This document shows positions 35,094 to 38,665 of a DNA stretch of 38,665 nucleotides, one piece after another. Source of the stretch: Nitrospira sp. ND1 (GTDB lineage Bacteria; Nitrospirota; Nitrospiria; Nitrospirales; Nitrospiraceae); NCBI RefSeq assembly GCF_900170025.1, contig NZ_FWEX01000006.1:1-38665 (forward strand), in the 5' to 3' direction. The translations under genes were made by a program, and so were the position numbers. The notes beneath the pieces are model-generated. The model saw nothing but the letters and a program-made list of their open reading frames with translations, did not search any database and was not told the origin of the DNA. Numbering within the stretch: the stretch's first letter is position 1; every line of letters begins with the position of its first letter.

Positions 35094-35450
35094 CTAACCG
35101 GCGTAACGCACATCACGGACATCGGCGAGGGACAGATACGCCTCTCCCCATTGATTGGAGCTCTGGAGACTCCAAGGCTCATCGAATTGGATGGGCCTGA
35201 ACCGTAGACCATAGAGCCCTCCATACACGAGGTACGCCAACCCCGACCCCGAATCTTCAATCAGCTGGACGTAGGCGGGACATGTGGGAGCCTGTTCATT
35301 GTCGCTCCAGCCCGTCACCCAGCACCACTCACCGGTAGGGTTTCGCTCATACAGCCGGACTTGAACCACCGGTCGAGCCGGCCCGACTTCCTTGAAGCGC
35401 GCGAAGAAGCTGGTGTCGCAATTGTCGTTCGATTCAACTTCCACGATCAT
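35094..35450 (-). CDS. Hypothetical protein
   Basis: Reading from the ATG at 35450 (GAGGA eight bases upstream) gives 118 residues: MIVEVESNDNCDTSFFARFK, QVRLYERNPTGEWCWVTGWS, and LVYGGLYGLRFRPIQFDEPW. It looks like a small beta-rich soluble protein with no recognised family. A TTG-started version from 35465 adds five residues. The region 34803-35093 between it and the double-USP gene holds no supported gene. Confidence 0.6.
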   Translation of the reverse strand: MIVEVESNDNCDTSFFARFKEVGPARPVVQVRLYERNPTGEWCWVTGWSDNEQAPTCPAYVQLIEDSGSGLAYLVYGGLYGLRFRPIQFDEPWSLQSSNQWGEAYLSLADVRDVRYAG

Positions 35451-35584
35451 GAGGTCCTCATGCAACTGCTGGTAAATTCATCGCGGAGGATGGCCGACTG
35501 AAACATTGCCCTTACCGAGGGGCCGCACAATTCAATCATAGGTTGATCTGTTGCCACCAGCATAGGCATCATCTTCAGGGCTAC

Positions 35585-35605
35585 GCCTGAGGATGCTCCT
35601 CAGGC
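35585..35605. repeat. Perfect 8-bp hairpin in a divergent intergenic region
   Basis: GCCTGAGG (35585-35592) and CCTCAGGC (35598-35605) pair with a 5-base loop. It lies between the divergent genes at 35450 and 35747. No T-run follows; it could be an operator or a small structured repeat. Confidence 0.5.
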
Positions 35606-35746
35606 TAAGTCGTCGCTGTGCCGGCGAAGAAATTTTCAGGAATAAGAAATCCACAGGATGCTACGCCTCCGTAATTCATCTGAAGGCCAGAGTTTCCAGC
35701 ATGTTTATTCACACAACATTCCATCCGATGCAAAGGAGAATCAAGC

Positions 35747-36133
35747 ATGACCTCTGAGAACGTTCCGGCAGTTGTGGCCCGGTATTTTAGCGCCATAGGA
35801 GAGATGGACCCGGACGCATGGGCCGCCTGCTTCGCAGAGCAGGGAACCAGTTACGAGCCAGGCTCCCCCACACCCCTCCAAGGCCATGCGGCACTGCGAC
35901 AATTTCTAGCGGGGGTTCTCGGGGCCTTTGAAAAGATCACTATGACCCAGGACCATGTCTTCCTCTCCGGCAACCGGGTCGCGGTGAAGTTCACAGGGCG
36001 TGGCACCGGCAAGAACGGCCGAGCAGTGGTCTTCGAGGGCATCGACGTGTTTGAGATCAACCAGGAAGGAAAAATCCAAACCATGTGGGGTTACTGGAAC
36101 CCAGCCGCGATGATGGCGCAGCTGCAGGGATGA
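35747..36133 (+). CDS. SnoaL/NTF2-like protein
   Basis: The 128-residue protein has the SnoaL-like pattern: VVARYFSAIGEMDPDAWAAC, QGHAALRQFLAGVL, RVAVKFTGRGTGKNGRAVVF and EGIDVFEINQEGKIQTMWGY. The NTF2-like cone fold serves as polyketide cyclase, isomerase or ligand binder; no specific role can be given. AAAGGAG lies eight bases before the ATG. Confidence 0.85.
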   Translation: MTSENVPAVVARYFSAIGEMDPDAWAACFAEQGTSYEPGSPTPLQGHAALRQFLAGVLGAFEKITMTQDHVFLSGNRVAVKFTGRGTGKNGRAVVFEGIDVFEINQEGKIQTMWGYWNPAAMMAQLQG

Positions 36134-36164
36134 AGCAGTATTTCCATCTCCCGCATAGCCAATT

Positions 36165-36460
36165 TCTGGTATGTTCTTTAGAAATGTGACCGTCCTAGAG
36201 CCCGATATTGTCGAAGCGTTTTGGGACTCGGCGTCGGTCAACTCAGCCCTCCGTTCGCTCCTAGAGATATGGCAAACAACGAGACGCCTCACCACCCGGC
36301 CAAAGCGAGCATCACGCAAACAGCCCCCTGTGTAAACGGCCTGAGACACAGTCGATCCCCGCAAACCAAACTCATCTGCTTCGGGATCTGTCGTATCTCC
36401 AAGAAAGTAAGTAAGTGCAGAAACGTCAATAGCCGCCACTTCTAGCTGGCGTGCACGCAC
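36165..36460 (-). pseudogene. Possible PIN-domain (VapC-like) remnant
   Basis: On the minus strand, reading from a GTG at 36460, VAAIDVSALTYFLGDTTDPE resembles the first strand and active-site aspartate of PIN ribonucleases (usual DTSAL-x-x-FL). The rest (LRDARFGRVVRRLVVCHISR) has no clear second and third acidic residues, and the frame runs on through the NTF2-like gene without ending where a PIN domain should. The region is otherwise without gene features. Best read as a decayed toxin gene fragment; chance similarity is possible. Confidence 0.3.
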
Positions 36461-36542
36461 TCTAAATCATTCCCGACACGATTTCTTCATCCCAACTCAT
36501 GCCACCCCTGGCGACCAATCGTCCGACTGACAGGCGAAATTT

Positions 36543-36560
36543 AAGGGGTCCGACCCCTTT
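36543..36560. terminator. Bidirectional terminator-like palindrome
   Basis: AAGGGGTC (36543-36550), C, GACCCCTT (36552-36559) is a perfect palindrome touching the stop codon of the leftward gene, followed by TTTTAT on the plus strand and preceded by AAATTT on the other side. It could stop transcription from both directions. Confidence 0.5.
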
Positions 36561-37186
36561 TATCTCTCGCCACACGAGAACACTCCGAGTTCTCGCAAGA
36601 ATTGCTCCCATGCCTCAATGGCTTTCAGCTGAATGGTGTAAAGATCTCCGATCGAAGTACCATCGGAATTCAGAACGTCTGCCGTGACAATTAGATTGGC
36701 AGAGCCTGTCCCGGCCACTCGTTGCTCTCCGGAAGGAGCGATTGAGAAAGCAACACTTCCCTCGGGCCCTGCTCTTGTCGTAAGACGCATGACGCGGCGA
36801 AGGTTGGTCAACCTAGGCGCTTTGCCAGAAAACCCACCGTTTCGAGGCGGATAACCATGCTTGTCGTTATTGGATAGGTCTTGGATGACAGCAACCGATT
36901 CATTCGCCTTAAGAAACTCGTCCACCTGTTGCTTGTTTACCCCCTTGGCAGACTTCACTATCCATGAACGCGTGTGATCTCGAAGATTGGCAATGTTGTG
37001 AATGACTGAATGCGCGAGGTTCTCCAACTCTGCATCAGACAGACTGCCGCGAAAATCTTGAAATACGCCTCGACCTTGCGTGCTTGAGATAAGAACAGGA
37101 AGAGCTTTGTTAATATCATTGTCAATTACCGCATCCAGAGCGGCATAGATACGCTGCAATCGGACGCTAGCTTCGCCTGCAGTCAT
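36560..37186 (-). CDS. Hypothetical protein
   Basis: The 208-residue soluble protein has an N-terminal helical part (RLQRIYAALDAVIDNDINKA, LENLAHSVIHNIANLRDHTR), the conserved-looking phrase DLSNNDKHGYPPRNGGFSGK, and a C-terminal beta/helix part ending with AIEAWEQFLRELG. No family recognised; the N-D-K-H motif within a helical domain recalls proteins of unknown function with AbiV- or HEPN-like helices, but the match is too weak to name. It lies 42 bases after the SUMF1 gene on the same strand. Base composition is lower in GC than the backbone genes, suggesting transfer. Confidence 0.7.
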   Translation of the reverse strand: MTAGEASVRLQRIYAALDAVIDNDINKALPVLISSTQGRGVFQDFRGSLSDAELENLAHSVIHNIANLRDHTRSWIVKSAKGVNKQQVDEFLKANESVAVIQDLSNNDKHGYPPRNGGFSGKAPRLTNLRRVMRLTTRAGPEGSVAFSIAPSGEQRVAGTGSANLIVTADVLNSDGTSIGDLYTIQLKAIEAWEQFLRELGVFSCGER

Positions 37187-37228
37187 ACTGCCTGAAAGTG
37201 ATAATCACTGACTAGCCTATTGCGCTGA

Positions 37229-38089
37229 TTACTTCGTAAAATCCTGAGCACAACGGAAGCCAATGGAGAAGTTAGTAAGCGACGGGTCAGACCAACTCGG
37301 TATCCGGATGGGGAGGCCCGTCGCAGGAGTGAACCACGATCCTCCACGCAGTACTTTGAACTGGCCTAGCACCGGCCCTGCTGGATTGCGACTTATATCG
37401 GTTTTGTAGTACTGGCCTTCAATATCGATCCAGTCAGCTACCCATTCTTCAGCATTTCCTGCCAAGTCATAAATTCCATAGGGACTGATGTCCAACGCAT
37501 AGCTTCCAACCTTGGCGAGAGTGCTATAACCTTTCCACCAATCGTCTCGCCTATCGAAGTTTGCATGCTTTTGAGTTGGCACTTCCTGCCCCCATGGATA
37601 TTCTCGGCCATCAGTCCCTCGAGCGGCTTTTTCCCACTCCGCATCCGTTGGCAGACGTTTATCTGCCCAACTGCAATACTCGTGGGCGTCATACCAAGTT
37701 ACTCCGATCACCGGCCGGTCAGCATCAATGCCAAGATTTGATTCGCTCCACCTATTCGGATGCCTCCGATCAGAATTCGCTAGGAATTTCGAGTACCGAG
37801 AGACGGTGACTTCAAACTTATCCAGGTAAAACGCATCCAGATAAATCCGACTTGGCGGCCGCGGAATCTGATCGCTACCGCCCCAAATGAATTCACCGGC
37901 CGGAACCAGTACCATTGCGCCCCCGTCCTTTCCGTTGATTTCAATGGTTGGTTCATGAGCCGGAAAATTGAACTGCGCTGAAACTGTCAGTTCGGGATTG
38001 AACCCCTCTGATCTTAAGTACTCTTGATGACTGGCAAGCAAAAACAGCAGTGTGAAAAGTGTTGCGACAAGAACTTTCTGAACAAACAT
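37229..38089 (-). CDS. Secreted SUMF1/formylglycine-generating-enzyme-like protein
   Basis: The 286-residue protein has a signal peptide (VLVATLFTLLFLLASHQ) and a SUMF1 domain: MVLVPAGEFIWGGSDQIP, LDKFEVTVSRYSKFLA, PVIGVTWYDAHEYCSWADKR, LPTDAEWEKAARGTDGREYP, LAGNAEEWVADWI, VLRGGSWFTPATG and GFRCAQDF. It is a distant paralogue of the 21053 gene. AAAGGA lies eight bases before the ATG. Low GC and the attC-like repeat 16 bases upstream suggest acquired DNA. No sulfatase is nearby; enzymatic function is unproven. Confidence 0.85.
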   Translation of the reverse strand: MFVQKVLVATLFTLLFLLASHQEYLRSEGFNPELTVSAQFNFPAHEPTIEINGKDGGAMVLVPAGEFIWGGSDQIPRPPSRIYLDAFYLDKFEVTVSRYSKFLANSDRRHPNRWSESNLGIDADRPVIGVTWYDAHEYCSWADKRLPTDAEWEKAARGTDGREYPWGQEVPTQKHANFDRRDDWWKGYSTLAKVGSYALDISPYGIYDLAGNAEEWVADWIDIEGQYYKTDISRNPAGPVLGQFKVLRGGSWFTPATGLPIRIPSWSDPSLTNFSIGFRCAQDFTK

Positions 38090-38104
38090 ATAGGGTCCTT
38101 TAGC

Positions 38105-38173
38105 CCTAACAGCACGGCTCTCAATTAGCTCGTTCCCGGTATTCCAATGTGCGCCACGCCCGTCGGGTTAGGT
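38105..38173 (-). repeat. attC-like imperfect inverted repeat
   Basis: On the minus strand the segment reads ACCTAAC (fits R'' RYYYAAC), CC, GACGGGC, about 35 variable bases, GCCGTG, CT, GTTAGG (R'-like, next base G rather than the consensus pyrimidine). The end boxes CCTAAC/GTTAGG are exact complements. After an unpaired two-base spacer, the inner ACGGGC and GCCGT pair with one extra G, like the extrahelical base of integron attC sites. At about 69 bases it has attC length. It ends 15 bases before the SUMF1 start, where a cassette boundary would be. No integrase or second attC was found. Confidence 0.35.
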
Positions 38174-38665
38174 CCTTCGGATGGCGCGGGATCCGGGAGC
38201 ACATCCCTTAATGCTCCTTCAAAACTTGCTCGTTTTCCATCTCCGGGAGGGGCCGTCGAGCTGGTTCCAACTGCGCCCGTCGAGCGAGGTCCCTACTGAG
38301 GGCGCGCGCTCCGAGAGCACAATTCGATGCTCCTTCCAAGCTTGCTCGCCTTGCTTCACCAGCGGGTGGCCCGCTTGGTCTCCTACTGCGCGCGTCCAAC
38401 GAGGGCCTTCTTAGGCCGCGCGTTCGCGAGGTGCGCGACGCGACGAATAAGGAACGTCACGTTTGCGCACGCCGGCGAGACGGTGAGCCGGCCGTGTCTT
38501 CATGAGACTAACGGGCCACATTCTTTCCGCCTTACTCACCTCGCTTAACAAGAGAGGGTGGGCTGGTGGGTCCTCAACCGCGCGCGTCGGACGAGCACCT
38601 TCCCAGTGTGCGCGTTCCGCGAGCAAGAGGACCCATCAACCCACCCTCTTCCCTACTTCCACCCC
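38150..38665. repeat. GC-rich palindromic repeat region with long hairpin
   Basis: No gene is supported in 38090-38665. A degenerate unit, CGCGCGTC-x-AACGAGG ... GCGCGTTCGCGAG, recurs at about 38154, 38271, 38386 and 38578. The copy at 38386 contains nested inverted repeats (GGCC-TTCTTA-GGCC and AACG/CGTT). A long hairpin is formed by 38553-38575 and 38627-38649 (21 of 23 pairs match), enclosing the last copy in its 51-base loop. The pattern looks like a dispersed intergenic repeat family. Confidence 0.65.

Noticed and set aside
34825..35097. Plus-strand open frame of 90 codons
   Set aside because: No ribosome site, composition unlike a protein, and it overlaps the end of the gene at 35094.

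Overview
The window (38,665 bases, GC-rich) looks like a chromosomal piece of a Gram-negative bacterium. The gene mix suggests Nitrospirota, probably Nitrospira: a cobalamin-dependent MetH, a stand-alone response-regulator/HD-GYP protein, several SUMF1-type secreted proteins, a PqqC/CADD-like heme-oxygenase-fold protein, DUF4124 and FmdB proteins, and GC-rich palindromic intergenic repeats. This assignment is inferred from gene content; there is no rRNA or other marker in the window.

Region 1 (1-9260) is accessory DNA. An IS21-family element (istA-istB) lies at the left edge and has cut off the 3' end of a large gene for a secreted SpvB/TcdB/RHS-type protein with seven DFNGDGK repeats. Next come a LuxR-type regulator, with an inverted repeat in the divergent promoter region, and a secreted retropepsin-like protein overlapping it. 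The region closes with the 5' half of a tRNA-Arg(UCU), a frameshifted tyrosine-integrase remnant, and a complete DUF1778-GNAT (TacAT-like) toxin-antitoxin pair whose promoter carries a palindromic operator candidate. This reads as an eroded island next to a tRNA site.

Region 2 (9680-29970) is mostly conserved backbone. The rph-rdgB-tRNA-Pro unit is transcribed leftward, and the stop codon of rdgB lies inside the tRNA gene. Then come a response regulator/HD-GYP phosphodiesterase with a coupled unknown gene, metH, small envelope-associated proteins (DUF4124, BamE-like, DUF2007), a PqqC/CADD-like oxidase candidate with a SUMF1 protein, and a membrane-anchored receiver-HPt protein followed by a receiver/zinc-ribbon protein. 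A three-gene FmdB unit, a HemW-like radical SAM enzyme, a divergent ClpS homologue and a DUF3386-like/DUF5069 pair complete it.

Region 3 (29970-35750) holds two tandem paralogues related to the N-terminal part of PEP-CTERM-type proteins but lacking export and sorting signals. Each is followed by nearly the same perfect hairpin. A stress cluster follows: a universal stress protein, a zinc-ribbon/SAP-like protein, a CBS-pair protein and a double-USP protein.

Region 4 (35750-38665) has an NTF2-like protein, a possible PIN-domain remnant, an unknown gene and a second SUMF1 lipoprotein-size gene. Just upstream of that gene start is a 69-base attC-like inverted repeat, followed to the window end by GC-rich palindromic repeats and a 97-base hairpin. 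If the attC-like element is real, the last genes could be integron cassettes; this is the most speculative but one of the more interesting signals.
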